NCBI RefSeq assembly: GCF_019042245.1
Contig: NZ_JAHQCX010000005.1
Coordinates: forward strand, 248,001 to 312,000
Direction of reading: 5' to 3'
Length of the DNA stretch: 64,000 nucleotides
Source: Diplocloster modestus
GTDB taxonomy: Bacteria > Bacillota > Clostridia > Lachnospirales > Lachnospiraceae
Part shown: piece after piece, positions 1 through 8,484 of the stretch
How positions within the stretch are numbered: position 1 is the first letter of the stretch
Layout: the number at the start of each line of letters is the position of its first letter
Notes under the pieces: generated by a model
Told to the model about the DNA's origin: nothing
The model's input: only the letters and a program-made list of their open reading frames with translations
Database searches by the model: none
Program-made: the position numbers and the translations under genes

Positions 1-300
1 GCCGAGTATGGTGGTGATCAGCACCACGCTGAATGCGATCAGCAGCGAAGTCCTGCCTCCCAGCAGCAGACGTGTCAGCACGTCCCGCCCCATAGGGTCA
101 CAGCCGAAGATATGCTTGGACAGTCCGCCGAAGATCCCTTCCGGTGCCGCCAGCCGGTTCGTAAGCTCTGCTTTCAGAGGATCGAACTGGACGAAGAGAG
201 GCGATAAAAAGCAGACCGCAGCGATTACCAGGATGCCTGCAAGCCCGATCAAAAACAGCTTGCTTTTCCACATCCGGCGCGTAAAATCTTTTCGATTCAT
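1..300 (-). CDS. Dipeptide/oligopeptide ABC transporter permease, DppC type (partial)
   Basis: This is the N-terminal 100 residues of an inner-membrane permease of a peptide/nickel-type ABC importer; the rest lies beyond the left window edge. The start at 300 is preceded by a GGGGGGAG ribosome site. Visible parts are a basic N-terminus, a first membrane segment at about residues 15-35, a periplasmic loop, and the family hallmark DPMGRDVLTRLLLGGRTSL at about 68-86, where the first core membrane helices of DppC/OppC begin. It follows the DppB-type permease by 18 bases in the same direction, so both are cotranscribed with the binding protein at 1301-2899. The substrate cannot be told from sequence. 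Confidence 0.9.
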   Translation of the reverse strand, partial: MNRKDFTRRMWKSKLFLIGLAGILVIAAVCFLSPLFVQFDPLKAELTNRLAAPEGIFGGLSKHIFGCDPMGRDVLTRLLLGGRTSLLIAFSVVLITTILG

Positions 301-318
301 GTTCTTTTCTCCCCCCTG

Positions 319-1239
319 TCAGTTAAAGGAAATACGTTTATCAATGAACGTATACAAAATGTCGACAATCAGATTACAGACTACCATAATCACAGCCACA
401 ATCAGCAGAATCGACTGCACCAGCTGGAAATCACGGGATGAAATCGCGGTAACCGTCAACTGGCCAAGACCCGGCCAGTTGAAGATCTGTTCGATTACCA
501 TGGAGCCGCAGAGCAGGATGCCCAGCTGTGCGCCCGATATGGTTACGATCGGGAGGATCGCATTTTTAAACGCGTATTTGACATAGACCTGAAATTTGCT
601 GACTCCGCGGGCACGGGTAGCAGTTATGTACTCTTCTTGCAGTACGTCGATCATGCTGGAACGAAGCATTCTCGTGACCAGGGAGCAGAACGCGAATCCC
701 ACGCACAGGGAGGGCATCACCATATTCTTCCAGCTCCCCACGCCCTGTGTGGGCAGCCACTTTAAACCCACACTGAATATCAGGATCATCAGCAGGCAGA
801 GCCATACCGGGGACATGGCCTGACCGCAGAGCGCAAAGGCAGTAGCACAGGTGTCCAGTGCGGAACCTCTCTTGATTCCGGCTACCAGCCCCAGCGGAAT
901 CGAGATGATCAGGGCAATGATTACGCCGATCACCGTGATTTTTGCAGTATTCAACAGCCTGGAGAGGATCAGGGGACCACAGTCCATATTAAAGTGGAAG
1001 GAATAGCCCAGATCGCCCTTTAAAAGATTTCCTATGTACATGAAGTACTGGACCACATAGGATTGATCCAATCCCATCCGGGTACGCATATTATCGATCT
1101 GCTCCTGTGTCGCCGTGGCCGGGAGCATCTGCACGGCCGGATCGCCCGGAGCGAGCCGTACCAGTGCGAATGCGATTATCGTAACACCGACAAGGACGAT
1201 CAGAGTAAGCGCCAGGCGGCGTAGAATTTTCTTAAACAC
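319..1239 (-). CDS. Dipeptide/oligopeptide ABC transporter permease, DppB type
   Basis: A 306-residue integral membrane permease of the DppB/OppB/GsiC family, forming the channel with the DppC-type partner downstream. The N-terminal LVGVTIIAFALVRLAPGDPA is typical of DppB, with about six membrane helices following. The EAA loop region is visible around EEYITATRARGVSKFQVYVKYAFKNA. Length matches the family. The start is GTG at 1239, placed by an AGGAGGG ribosome site 6 bases upstream. It sits 61 bases behind the binding-protein gene. Genes for the ATPases are not in the window and presumably follow dppC to the left. Confidence 0.93.
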   Translation of the reverse strand: MFKKILRRLALTLIVLVGVTIIAFALVRLAPGDPAVQMLPATATQEQIDNMRTRMGLDQSYVVQYFMYIGNLLKGDLGYSFHFNMDCGPLILSRLLNTAKITVIGVIIALIISIPLGLVAGIKRGSALDTCATAFALCGQAMSPVWLCLLMILIFSVGLKWLPTQGVGSWKNMVMPSLCVGFAFCSLVTRMLRSSMIDVLQEEYITATRARGVSKFQVYVKYAFKNAILPIVTISGAQLGILLCGSMVIEQIFNWPGLGQLTVTAISSRDFQLVQSILLIVAVIMVVCNLIVDILYTFIDKRISFN

Positions 1240-1300
1240 TTGGAACCCTCCTATAACTTTCGATTCACAGTCATTGAGAAATAATCAGAGAAGCTTCCCG

Positions 1301-2899
1301 TTATTTCATCTGAACGAAACGGTATTCACCGGAACCATCCGCAAAGACGTTGTAGTTGGATACATTACTGGCGCTGGCACACAGATAGGAAGGGGAGTAC
1401 AGGTAGGAGAATGGCGCCATCTCATCCATTTCGATCTGGAATACCTGTTCTATCAGTTTCGTACGTTCTTCTTTATCGCCGCAGGTCCGTACCTGCGCAC
1501 ACAGATCCGACATTTCCGGATTCACATACTGGGAGCCGAATACGTCAAAGCCAATGATAACCGCAACTTCCGTCTGGGTGTCTCCGGCCGTGGAAGCGAA
1601 CGCGCCGAGGATGATGTCAAAGGTTCCTGAGGATCGGCGGTCTGTGAAAGCAGCCTGCTCCAGAGGTTCCAATTTTACATTCAGTCCAACTTCCGCCGCC
1701 ATGGACTGTACTGCCTGAGCCACTTCATCCGCGCGGATAAAGCTGGAGCTGGTATAAACCATGGAGATCTCAGATCCGTCATAACCGGATGCTTCTACCA
1801 GAGATTTCGCATGTTCCGGATCATATTTGTAACCCTCCGCGTCTGCCTTATAACCTACATTTCCTTCCGGGCAGGGCCAGGTCGCCGCGTTTCCGTTTCC
1901 GATAACGCTGGATACGATCGCTTCACGGTCAATGGCTTCAGACAGTGCGATTCTTAAGTCCTTATTGTTAAACTGAGAGTTCTCGCCGCAGTTATACTCG
2001 ATATGTATGTGGGTGTCGGAAGCCACTTCCAGCATCGGGAATCCTTCCGCTTCCAGGTCTTTCTTATAATCCGCGCTTAACTGTAATACGATGTCCATAT
2101 CGCCGGAACGCAGTGCGGATGCGCGTGTGGTGTCCTCACCGATGAACTGGTAGTCGATGATGTCCACATTGGTTTTGATATTATCAATCTCATCCCAGCC
2201 CCACCAGCTGTCATTGCGGCTCATAATGCACTGTCCGGTCAGCTGATCGAAACTGTCCAGGGTAAAAGCTCCTGTTCCGACGGGTGCCAGGAAATATCCT
2301 TCCGGATCTGCTTCCAGTGCTGCTTTGCAGATGATCGGCACGCGATATAGTTCATCGTAGAAAGTAGGCATCGGATTTGCCAGATGGATAATAGCTGTCT
2401 TTTCATCCGGGGTTTCCACTGATTCCAGATCTCCCCAGGCTCCGGTATCCGTCAAAGTCTTGTCATCCCGGATCCGTTCAAAGGTAGCTGCCACATCTGC
2501 GGATGTGAAGTCACTGCCGTCTGCGAATTTTACACCCTCTCTCAGGGTAAATGTGTAAGAGAGATAGTCATCAGCCTGCGTCCATTCTGTGGCAAGCCCA
2601 GGGGAGTAGGTCCCCATGTGGTCTGAATTTACCAGGGGATCGAAGATCAGGTAGTCCAGGTCATCACAGCCATAGCCGACATTGACGAAACGGTCCAGGG
2701 TACTGACCTGGTCCGCGTTGCTCCCGATGGTCAGGGTTACTTTGCCCGAAGTGTCGACGGTTTTCGATGAGGCGGATGCCGCCTGGTCTCCCCCGGCCGG
2801 TTTCGCAGGGTTGTCCGCGCTCCCGCAGGCCGTCAGTGACAGGATCATTGCTGCTGAAAGCACGCAGGTTAACAGTTTTGATACTCGTTTCATTTTCAT
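1301..2899 (-). CDS. ABC transporter substrate-binding lipoprotein, SBP family 5
   Basis: Extracellular solute-binding lipoprotein of the peptide/nickel/oligosaccharide class (SBP_bac_5), about 532 residues. A lipoprotein signal (basic KMKR, hydrophobic stretch, LTAC lipobox) occupies the first 25 residues, so the mature protein is anchored by its Cys. Family features include YTFTLREGVKFADGS near residue 120 and the IALSEAIDREAIV block in the middle. The open frame extends 18 codons upstream, but the start at 2899 is chosen because a GGGAGG ribosome site lies 9 bases before it and the signal peptide then begins at the N-terminus. First gene of the importer operon, with a promoter and a leader hairpin upstream. 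Confidence 0.92.
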   Translation of the reverse strand: MKMKRVSKLLTCVLSAAMILSLTACGSADNPAKPAGGDQAASASSKTVDTSGKVTLTIGSNADQVSTLDRFVNVGYGCDDLDYLIFDPLVNSDHMGTYSPGLATEWTQADDYLSYTFTLREGVKFADGSDFTSADVAATFERIRDDKTLTDTGAWGDLESVETPDEKTAIIHLANPMPTFYDELYRVPIICKAALEADPEGYFLAPVGTGAFTLDSFDQLTGQCIMSRNDSWWGWDEIDNIKTNVDIIDYQFIGEDTTRASALRSGDMDIVLQLSADYKKDLEAEGFPMLEVASDTHIHIEYNCGENSQFNNKDLRIALSEAIDREAIVSSVIGNGNAATWPCPEGNVGYKADAEGYKYDPEHAKSLVEASGYDGSEISMVYTSSSFIRADEVAQAVQSMAAEVGLNVKLEPLEQAAFTDRRSSGTFDIILGAFASTAGDTQTEVAVIIGFDVFGSQYVNPEMSDLCAQVRTCGDKEERTKLIEQVFQIEMDEMAPFSYLYSPSYLCASASNVSNYNVFADGSGEYRFVQMK

Positions 2900-2970
2900 T
2901 ATAAGGTACCTCCCATTTTTATTTAATTGTGCCATACCGGGCACTTGTTTCATAGAACCTTATATTTCCA

Positions 2971-3014
2971 AGGGAACAACCGGTTAAAGTATAACCTGCC
3001 GGAGTATGTTCCCT
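2971..3014 (-). promoter_or_regulatory. Leader hairpin of the peptide importer operon
   Basis: AGGGAACA at 2971-2978 is the exact complement of TGTTCCCT at 3007-3014, and CCGG repeats inside the arms extend the symmetry. It lies between the promoter at 3133-3161 and the binding-protein start at 2899, so it would be in the 5' untranslated RNA, or it could be a DNA operator. No uridine run follows it. Confidence 0.5.
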
Positions 3015-3132
3015 CTTCTTTCCTTACAAGCGTTTTTGTCTTAACCTGTTACGACTTTTTTATTGTATTGCTTTGCCTATCATTCTTTATTTGTATTGCA
3101 TTATTTATATCGCTTTATTCTTATGTAATGAC

Positions 3133-3161
3133 ATTGTATCATATGATTTTTGGAAATGCAA
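3133..3161 (-). promoter_or_regulatory. Sigma-A-type promoter for the peptide importer operon
   Basis: On the minus strand, -35 TTGCAT (3156-3161), a 17-base spacer, and -10 TACAAT (3133-3138). It points at the binding-protein gene about 230 bases away. Spacing and hexamers are close to consensus; transcription itself is inferred. Confidence 0.6.
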
Positions 3162-3352
3162 CGCCTATTATCAGTTTTGCTATTTTCTACAAATATCAAC
3201 TCTACTTTTTATGCAAAAAGACCAAATGCTTATAATTTGGCTTTTTAAGCGGACATTTTAAATATTTTAATCCTGGTTTTAACTTTACAGGGAGTTTGAT
3301 ATCTAGGTTATCCCGCATAAAAATTTAATTTCAGCCATTTGTTTATTAAAAC

Positions 3353-3380
3353 TTGACAATAAATTCAACTGTGATAAAAT
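3353..3380 (+). promoter_or_regulatory. Sigma-A-type promoter reading into the 15-bp repeat tract
   Basis: TTGACA (3353-3358), 16-base spacer, TAAAAT (3375-3380). No good open frame follows for 400 bases. Transcription from here would first cross the tandem-repeat tract at about 3448-3623 and then could run into the GntR gene, which also has its own promoter. Confidence 0.55.
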
Positions 3381-3447
3381 ATCCTTAAGGTCTTTTGTTA
3401 TTACATTATATCAAAGTTTATTTAAGACCTGGTTTACTTTTTGTAAA

Positions 3448-3623
3448 GTTTCTTTACGTGAAGGGCCTTTATGTGGAGTATCTTTATGTGAGTACCTTTA
3501 CGTGAAGTAGCCCTTATATGATGTATCTTTATGTGATATACCTTTATGTGATGTATCTTTATGTGGAGGTTCTTTATTATGAAGGTTCTTTATTATGAGG
3601 GTTCTTTATATGAAGTACCTAAG
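3448..3623. repeat. Degenerate tandem repeat tract, about 11 copies of a 15-bp unit
   Basis: The stretch is built from units close to TTTATGTGATGTATC, varying as TTTATGTGGAGTATC, TTTACGTGAAGTAGC, TTTATTATGAAGGTTC and so on, with one- or two-base length changes between copies. It has no convincing reading frame. It lies between a good plus-strand promoter (3353-3380) and the GntR gene promoter (3707-3735). Confidence 0.8.
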
Positions 3624-3706
3624 ATAAGTATTTAAGTTAACTTGCTTATTGAAGTCTTTATCCTGTATCAAGCAGACATATCATAAAGTCCACCGTAACT
3701 AAAAAC

Positions 3707-3735
3707 TTGCGAACCCTTTTCTAGTTCGCTATAAT
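3707..3735 (+). promoter_or_regulatory. GntR gene promoter with inverted-repeat operator in the spacer
   Basis: TTGCGA (3707-3712), 17-base spacer, TATAAT (3730-3735). Within it GCGAAC (3709-3714) is mirrored by GTTCGC (3724-3729), so a dimeric repressor could bind between and over the two hexamers. GntR-family regulators commonly repress their own gene; that role here is inferred. Confidence 0.65.
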
Positions 3736-3782
3736 AATATTATTCGTATATAATGACGATACTAAATCAGGAGTGATTGGAT

Positions 3783-4562
3783 ATGCTTCAGGAAAAACAG
3801 CTAGACAAATCAATTCCCGTCCCACTTTATTTCCAATTAAAGAAGATGATATTGGAAGAAATGGAAGCTGGGACCTTTCCGGTCGGCAGCATGATTCCCA
3901 CCGAAAATGAGCTGATTGAGATGTTCGGAATCAGCCGTACAACCGTTCGCCAGGCCATTACCGAGCTGGTTCAGGAAGGGAAATTATACCGTATTAAAAG
4001 TAAGGGAACCTTTGTGTCAAAACCTAAGATTGATCAGGACTATGTCCGGCGCGCCCAATCCTTCAATGCTCCCAATAATGAAGAAATCATACGCAGCGGC
4101 CGGGTTCCCAGTACCGAAGTGATCAGTTTAAGCGTAGTACAGATGCCGCAGCATATCTCCAAATTCTATCCGGCGGCTTCCAGCGACCGGGCCGTATGTC
4201 TCTATCGGAAACGCTGTGCCGATGGCAAACCCATCGTCCGTGTTATTACATACCTGCCGATCAGCAGCTGCAGCTATGTTCTGGAGCACGATTTCATGAA
4301 GGAAGGGCTGCACGAGGTGCTGGCGCTGCATGAGGATACCCGGGTCTGCCGGATATCACGGACTTGTGAAGCCATACCTGCCGACCTGGCCGACGTGGAG
4401 ATACTGGGTGTAAAGCAGGGGAGTCCTATTCATTTCTTTACCAATATCGGCTACAACAGCCGCGGGGAAGTCGTTGAGTATTCCAACGCTTACTGCCGGG
4501 GAGATCAAAGCCGGCTGCATTTTGAAATAATACTGGATCAGAATTCGGCAGAGCATTCGTAA
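3783..4562 (+). CDS. GntR-family transcriptional regulator with UTRA ligand domain (HutC/YvoA subfamily)
   Basis: A DNA-binding regulator of about 259 residues. The N-terminal winged helix (residues about 8-75) carries the GntR signature: PLYFQLKKMILEEMEAG, then SMIPTENELIEMFGISRTTVRQAITELVQEG. The C-terminal UTRA domain (about 95-255) binds a small effector, often a sugar phosphate. ATG at 3783 is preferred over TTG at 3777 because AGGAG at 3769-3773 is well spaced only for the ATG. It diverges from the peptide-type importer and is followed by a terminator. Its target may be that importer or the SGNH hydrolase; the sequence shows only the likely autoregulatory inverted repeat in its own promoter. 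Confidence 0.93.
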   Translation: MLQEKQLDKSIPVPLYFQLKKMILEEMEAGTFPVGSMIPTENELIEMFGISRTTVRQAITELVQEGKLYRIKSKGTFVSKPKIDQDYVRRAQSFNAPNNEEIIRSGRVPSTEVISLSVVQMPQHISKFYPAASSDRAVCLYRKRCADGKPIVRVITYLPISSCSYVLEHDFMKEGLHEVLALHEDTRVCRISRTCEAIPADLADVEILGVKQGSPIHFFTNIGYNSRGEVVEYSNAYCRGDQSRLHFEIILDQNSAEHS

Positions 4563-4618
4563 CTGGCTGTCTGCCCGAAATCAAGAGATTTTAAAGATAA
4601 TATCAGAAAGATACCGAA

Positions 4619-4664
4619 AGGCTGCCGTCCGCACATATTTTTGCTGGTACGGCAGCCTCTTTTC
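4619..4664 (+). terminator. Rho-independent terminator after the GntR gene
   Basis: AGGCTGCCGT (4619-4628) pairs with ACGGCAGCCT (4649-4658), a perfect 10-bp stem, followed by CTTTTCG. It separates the convergent GntR and SGNH hydrolase genes and may also act in reverse. Confidence 0.8.
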
Positions 4665-4675
4665 GTTATTAACCT

Positions 4676-5299
4676 TCACAGTAATTTTTGATATTGGGCA
4701 TACAGGGCATTTGATATCAGTGCGTGGCCCACATAAGTAGGATGCACGCCGTCAAGCAGCACCGTCTCGTTCGAAGTCTTTGCCGCAAAATCGTCCAGCA
4801 TTTGCTGCAGGGGAACGAAGAATGCGTGATATTGTTCCGCCATACTCTTTGATATTTTTGCGCAGGTGTTTACTCCTTCGCGGAACTGCTCTAAATACCG
4901 GTTGGTACCACTGCCCGATTGAACGTACGGTTCCATAATGATAACCTTCGTCTTCGGTAATTGCTGACTGATTTTTTCCAGGAGCATGGAATAAGTCTGC
5001 CTGTATACCTCGGGACTGACGCCGTTACCAGCTTCCAATCCATGCCATACGTCGTTTACGCCCATGAGGATACTGATAAAGTCCGGCTTAAGATCCAGGA
5101 TGTCCTCATTCATTCTGGCGTAGATATCGATACTGCGGTTTCCACTGATGCCTCTGTTTATGCATTGATAAACGCCCGGATAGCCGACTCCGATCTTTCC
5201 CGCCGTCATCGTAGCATACCCATTACCTAAAAGATGATCATCTGTCCGGCATCGGCCTGCATCTGTAATGGAATCACCCATAAAAAGAATTGTTTTCAT
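4676..5299 (-). CDS. SGNH/GDSL-family hydrolase (esterase or acetylesterase-like)
   Basis: A 207-residue cytoplasmic SGNH hydrolase with no signal peptide. All four blocks are visible: catalytic Ser10 in GDSITDAGR, Gly50 in NRGISG, Asn82 in MGVNDVW, and the Asp183/His186 pair in DGVHPTYVGH. Family members remove acetyl or other acyl groups from sugars or small esters; the substrate is unknown. The start at 5299 has an AAGGAAGG ribosome site. It is probably a single-gene unit, convergent with the GntR gene and separated from the MATE gene by about 90 bases. A role in deacetylating imported oligosaccharides would fit but is only inference. Confidence 0.88.
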   Translation of the reverse strand: MKTILFMGDSITDAGRCRTDDHLLGNGYATMTAGKIGVGYPGVYQCINRGISGNRSIDIYARMNEDILDLKPDFISILMGVNDVWHGLEAGNGVSPEVYRQTYSMLLEKISQQLPKTKVIIMEPYVQSGSGTNRYLEQFREGVNTCAKISKSMAEQYHAFFVPLQQMLDDFAAKTSNETVLLDGVHPTYVGHALISNALYAQYQKLL

Positions 5300-5390
5300 G
5301 CATACCTTCCTTTTACATTTTCTTTCATTTTACAAGTACAGTAGTTGAATGTCAATTTACATATCAATTCTCCAAGGGAATATTGTTCCG

Positions 5391-6761
5391 TCACAAAAGC
5401 TTCCTCTTCGCCCAGCGTCCTCCATAAAAATACAGAAAGCATATAACCGTGGGCAGTGCGCGCGACCAGGCGGTCCCGGCAAAAAAGCCAACGGCCCCCA
5501 GTCCCATTCCATAGACAAACAAAATACTCAATCCCACTTTACATAACACCCCGTCCAAAATACCAATAATAAAATTAAGGGAAGCAAAACCACTGCCCAC
5601 CACCACCGCCTGAAACGCGGCAATCGCCGCCGACCACAAAACATGGGCAGTCATAATCCGCAGATATACGGTACCCAGCTCCAGCACTTCCCGGTTCCCG
5701 GAAAATATCCCAAAGATCGATTTTGGAAACAGGACAAATACGGCGGATATCAACACGGCGATTCCAAATGCCGAAAGAAAAGTACACCAGACAAACTTCT
5801 TAACCCTCTCGTATTTTCCGGCCCCAAGATTCTGGCCTATGATAACTGCCGCGGCCTGCTGCAGCGCTCCGGCAAATATATCCGTAAATTTCTGAAGCTT
5901 ATTACCGATACTGTTGGCCGCTGATACTATGACTCCATAAACATTCACATGCATATTCACCCAGAACATGGAAAACCGCACCAGGGAAGTCCGAACGGCC
6001 TGCGGTACCCCCAGCGCCAGAAGAACTTTAAGATCCCTTCGGTTGATCCGAAAAGAAGAGGCATCAAGTTCCAGCCCCAGCTGCACCCTGTTCCGGTATA
6101 GAAAGAAAACTGCCGCCAGAAATGAAAACATCTGCGCGATAACCGTCGCCACCGCGGTTCCTGCCGCCCCCCAATGGAAAACTGCCACAAAAGGGACATC
6201 CAGTAAAATATTCACACCAGCCGCCAATGCAATAAAATACAGAGGGCTTTTTGACTCCCCCATCCCCCGCAGAATACCGCAGACAGCATTATACCCGAAA
6301 ATAAAGGGGATCCCAAGCGATGTTATCCACATATAATCAGCCGCCTGTCTCATAGCATCCCCCGGGCAGTTCAGCAGCAGCAAAATCTGTTTATGAAACA
6401 ACACACCCGCCAGCATGAATACGCATGCCAATAGGATCACCATAGACAAAAGCGTTCCCGCCGCGCTCCTGATCCGTTCTTCCATTTTCCCCCCGGCGCT
6501 CTGGGCTATATATGTCTGTCCCGCACTCGAAAAAGCCAGCGCCACCGGTGTCACAAGATCAGAGACTTCACCCCCCACCGAAACCCCCACCGTCCCCGCG
6601 TTCCCCAAAAACTTTCCGATAATAATCAGATCCGCCACCGAGTAAAGCTGCTGAATCAACCCCGATAAAATAATCGGTATCGTGAACACCGCCAGACTTT
6701 TAAAAATAGGGCCCTCCGTAAGATCAAGGCCCAGTTTTCCCGACTCTGTTTTATTTGTCAT
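5391..6761 (-). CDS. MATE family multidrug/cation exporter
   Basis: A 456-residue membrane exporter of the MATE (NorM/DinF) superfamily, with about twelve membrane segments in two MatE halves. Typical pieces are LAVFTIPIILSGLIQQLYSVADLIIIGKFLG at the N-terminus, where the membrane starts, and the repeated second half starting near LLALGVPQAVRTSLVRFSMF. Members expel cationic drugs in exchange for Na+ or H+. ATG at 6761 is chosen over an upstream in-frame ATG at 6842 because the extra 27 residues are polar and unlike the family, and AGGATT lies just before 6761. Substrate and regulation are not visible. Confidence 0.92.
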   Translation of the reverse strand: MTNKTESGKLGLDLTEGPIFKSLAVFTIPIILSGLIQQLYSVADLIIIGKFLGNAGTVGVSVGGEVSDLVTPVALAFSSAGQTYIAQSAGGKMEERIRSAAGTLLSMVILLACVFMLAGVLFHKQILLLLNCPGDAMRQAADYMWITSLGIPFIFGYNAVCGILRGMGESKSPLYFIALAAGVNILLDVPFVAVFHWGAAGTAVATVIAQMFSFLAAVFFLYRNRVQLGLELDASSFRINRRDLKVLLALGVPQAVRTSLVRFSMFWVNMHVNVYGVIVSAANSIGNKLQKFTDIFAGALQQAAAVIIGQNLGAGKYERVKKFVWCTFLSAFGIAVLISAVFVLFPKSIFGIFSGNREVLELGTVYLRIMTAHVLWSAAIAAFQAVVVGSGFASLNFIIGILDGVLCKVGLSILFVYGMGLGAVGFFAGTAWSRALPTVICFLYFYGGRWAKRKLL

Positions 6762-6866
6762 AATCCTATACCTTATGGAGCAGCTATGTTTGAGCCGCTC
6801 TTGCCGTCTGACTGCGCTGCATTGCCTGCCTCCCGGCCCCATTCTAATATAATTTGAACTTAAATA

Positions 6867-7871
6867 TCAGATCCCATTCTCATAGTACCCGATAGATGCC
6901 CAGCCTCTGACCATCTTCTGAAGCCGGTCCCCATTCTTATAATCATAGCAGGCCGGATCGGCGATTATCTTATCGCATGCCTCGATGATAGACAGGAGAA
7001 TATTCTTATCCAGGTCGTTGGTTCCATGGCCCCCGAAAATATAATCAAACTCATCCATACGTTTCGCCGTTCTCACCAGAGAATCCCGGTAAGCCGTCAC
7101 CGTTCTGCGGGAATCCTCAGAAGGGATCGTGCTGCCCTGGAACCGGTCACGTGCATGATGCTCATCCGCGAAGAAATCGCTGCCGCCGCTTAAGCCCACA
7201 CCGCTGCCACAGATCGCATCCCCCGCGATCAGGATACGATTCTTCTTATCCAGGTAACCCGCGTGGCCGGGCTGATGCCCCGGCAGCCAGATCAGTTCCA
7301 CATCATAGTCCTCACCCAGATGGAACACATAACCGTCGGGAACACCGACAAATTCATATTTCTTGAACGGGATAATGTCTTTGCGGTCAAAATCTACCCA
7401 GATGCTGTTTCCGTTGTCATCAAACAGATAATCCCAGATACCCGGGTCCTGTTTCCAGTTCATATCATCCACCAGGTCCACATGGCCATATGCCTTGTCA
7501 AACTGGCAGTTTCCATAAGAATGGTCACAGCTGCAGTGGGTATTCACAAGAATCACCGGCTTTCCTCCGCTGATCTCATCCACCAGGCCTTTTAAGTTGC
7601 CAAGGCCGAAGCTGGTGTCGATTAACATGGCTTTTTCCGGACCTATGATCAGGTACATCCACACGAAGTTGTTATGCCCATCCAGCAGATTCGTCAGCAG
7701 GCCGTAGAAGTTCTCACGGAACTGGTAGACCTCCACGAAAGGATCTACATCGTAGATTTTTTTTGTCTTATTGTTTTCCCGCAGATTGTTGATCCATGCC
7801 GCGTCTAAGTAAGCTTCTCCCACATTCAGCGGGATTCTTGTAACTTTTCTTGATGCTATACTTTCTGTCAT
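6867..7871 (-). CDS. Metallo-beta-lactamase-fold hydrolase
   Basis: A 334-residue soluble MBL-fold enzyme. The first metal motif is at residues 112-117 (HCSCDH), with GHQPGHAG, GDAICG and GGHGTND supplying later ligands. In the usual HxHxDH motif the third position is His; here it is Ser, so one metal site may be altered. A long N-terminal region (about 60 residues) precedes the fold. The start at 7871 has an AGGAGG site. Family members hydrolyse thioesters, lactones or phosphoesters; the substrate is unknown. Possibly cotranscribed with the MATE gene 105 bases downstream. Confidence 0.85.
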   Translation of the reverse strand: MTESIASRKVTRIPLNVGEAYLDAAWINNLRENNKTKKIYDVDPFVEVYQFRENFYGLLTNLLDGHNNFVWMYLIIGPEKAMLIDTSFGLGNLKGLVDEISGGKPVILVNTHCSCDHSYGNCQFDKAYGHVDLVDDMNWKQDPGIWDYLFDDNGNSIWVDFDRKDIIPFKKYEFVGVPDGYVFHLGEDYDVELIWLPGHQPGHAGYLDKKNRILIAGDAICGSGVGLSGGSDFFADEHHARDRFQGSTIPSEDSRRTVTAYRDSLVRTAKRMDEFDYIFGGHGTNDLDKNILLSIIEACDKIIADPACYDYKNGDRLQKMVRGWASIGYYENGI

Positions 7872-7940
7872 TTTTCTTACCTCCTGGGTTTTATATTTTT
7901 TCTATATTATTATTTTTATGGGTACTTAGGGGCAGTTTTT

Positions 7941-8003
7941 ATCGCTATGAGCACTTAGCGGCTGTTCTATGCCGCTTACGTGCGCTACTATTTTTTATCG
8001 CTG
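7941..8003 (+). repeat. Dispersed hairpin repeat, copy 1
   Basis: Contains GCTATGAGCACTTAGCG, a stem AGCGGC...GCCGCT, TTACGTGCG, then CGCTACTATTTTTTAT. A second copy lies in opposite orientation at 26915-27006. The stem bases differ between copies (AGCGCC...GGCGCT there) but still pair, so the hairpin itself appears conserved. Copy 1 lacks about 40 bases present in copy 2. Confidence 0.75.
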
Positions 8004-8195
8004 TTGATATTTGAGGGTATATCATCCTTGCTCTATGTATAAATATGTTTTGTTACTATGTCATGTCATTATTATATTACAAGAAAATAAAAATTGCAAG
8101 AAAAAGATTCGGAACCAGATCAGCTTCTTATGATAACAAGGAAGTATATCGGGATACCAATATATGAGGTAAGCATCCTAAGACGCCTGACACCG

Positions 8196-8233
8196 TTAAA
8201 AACCGCCCCCTGTCTCTGTGACAAAGGGCGGTA
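8196..8233 (-). terminator. Rho-independent terminator of the ABC-2 exporter operon
   Basis: On the minus strand ACCGCCC (8226-8232) pairs with GGGCGGT (8202-8208) and is followed by TTTTTAACGG. It lies about 250 bases past the last exporter gene; the space between holds only a possible gene remnant. Confidence 0.7.
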
Positions 8234-8322
8234 AGATTCGAGTCTGCATCCTGAGGCAGAACATTTCTCTTCTGCTTTTCTATTTGATTAGTTTCTGGCC
8301 GGAATAAGCCATTCCTCTCCCA

Positions 8323-8463
8323 TTAGACTCTTTTGTTCTTTTTCACCGTATATATGACCCACACCACCATGTTTGGATGCCATTCTGTGAATGCATCAGT
8401 AATATAAACAATCTGTTCTTCGTTTCCATCTGTCCAGCTGAGGAAATTATGCAGGAAAAGGCT
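8323..8463 (-). pseudogene. Possible C-terminal gene remnant, unrecognised
   Basis: The minus strand reads without a stop through FLSWTDGNEEQIVYITDAFT and on to EWHPNMVVWVIYTVKKNKRV, ending with TAA at 8323. It has natural amino-acid composition but no start codon or ribosome site. It may be the tail of a lost gene; no family is recognised. Confidence 0.3.
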
Positions 8464-8484
8464 TGAAATCTTAAACCAACCCCT

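Noticed and set aside
1115-1630. Plus-strand open frame of about 170 codons opposite the peptide importer genes
   Set aside because: It is a shadow of the DppB and binding-protein frames, with Arg/Thr-rich composition and no ribosome site.
3448-3623. Possible CRISPR array
   Set aside because: Units are contiguous and degenerate with no unique spacers, and no cas genes are present.
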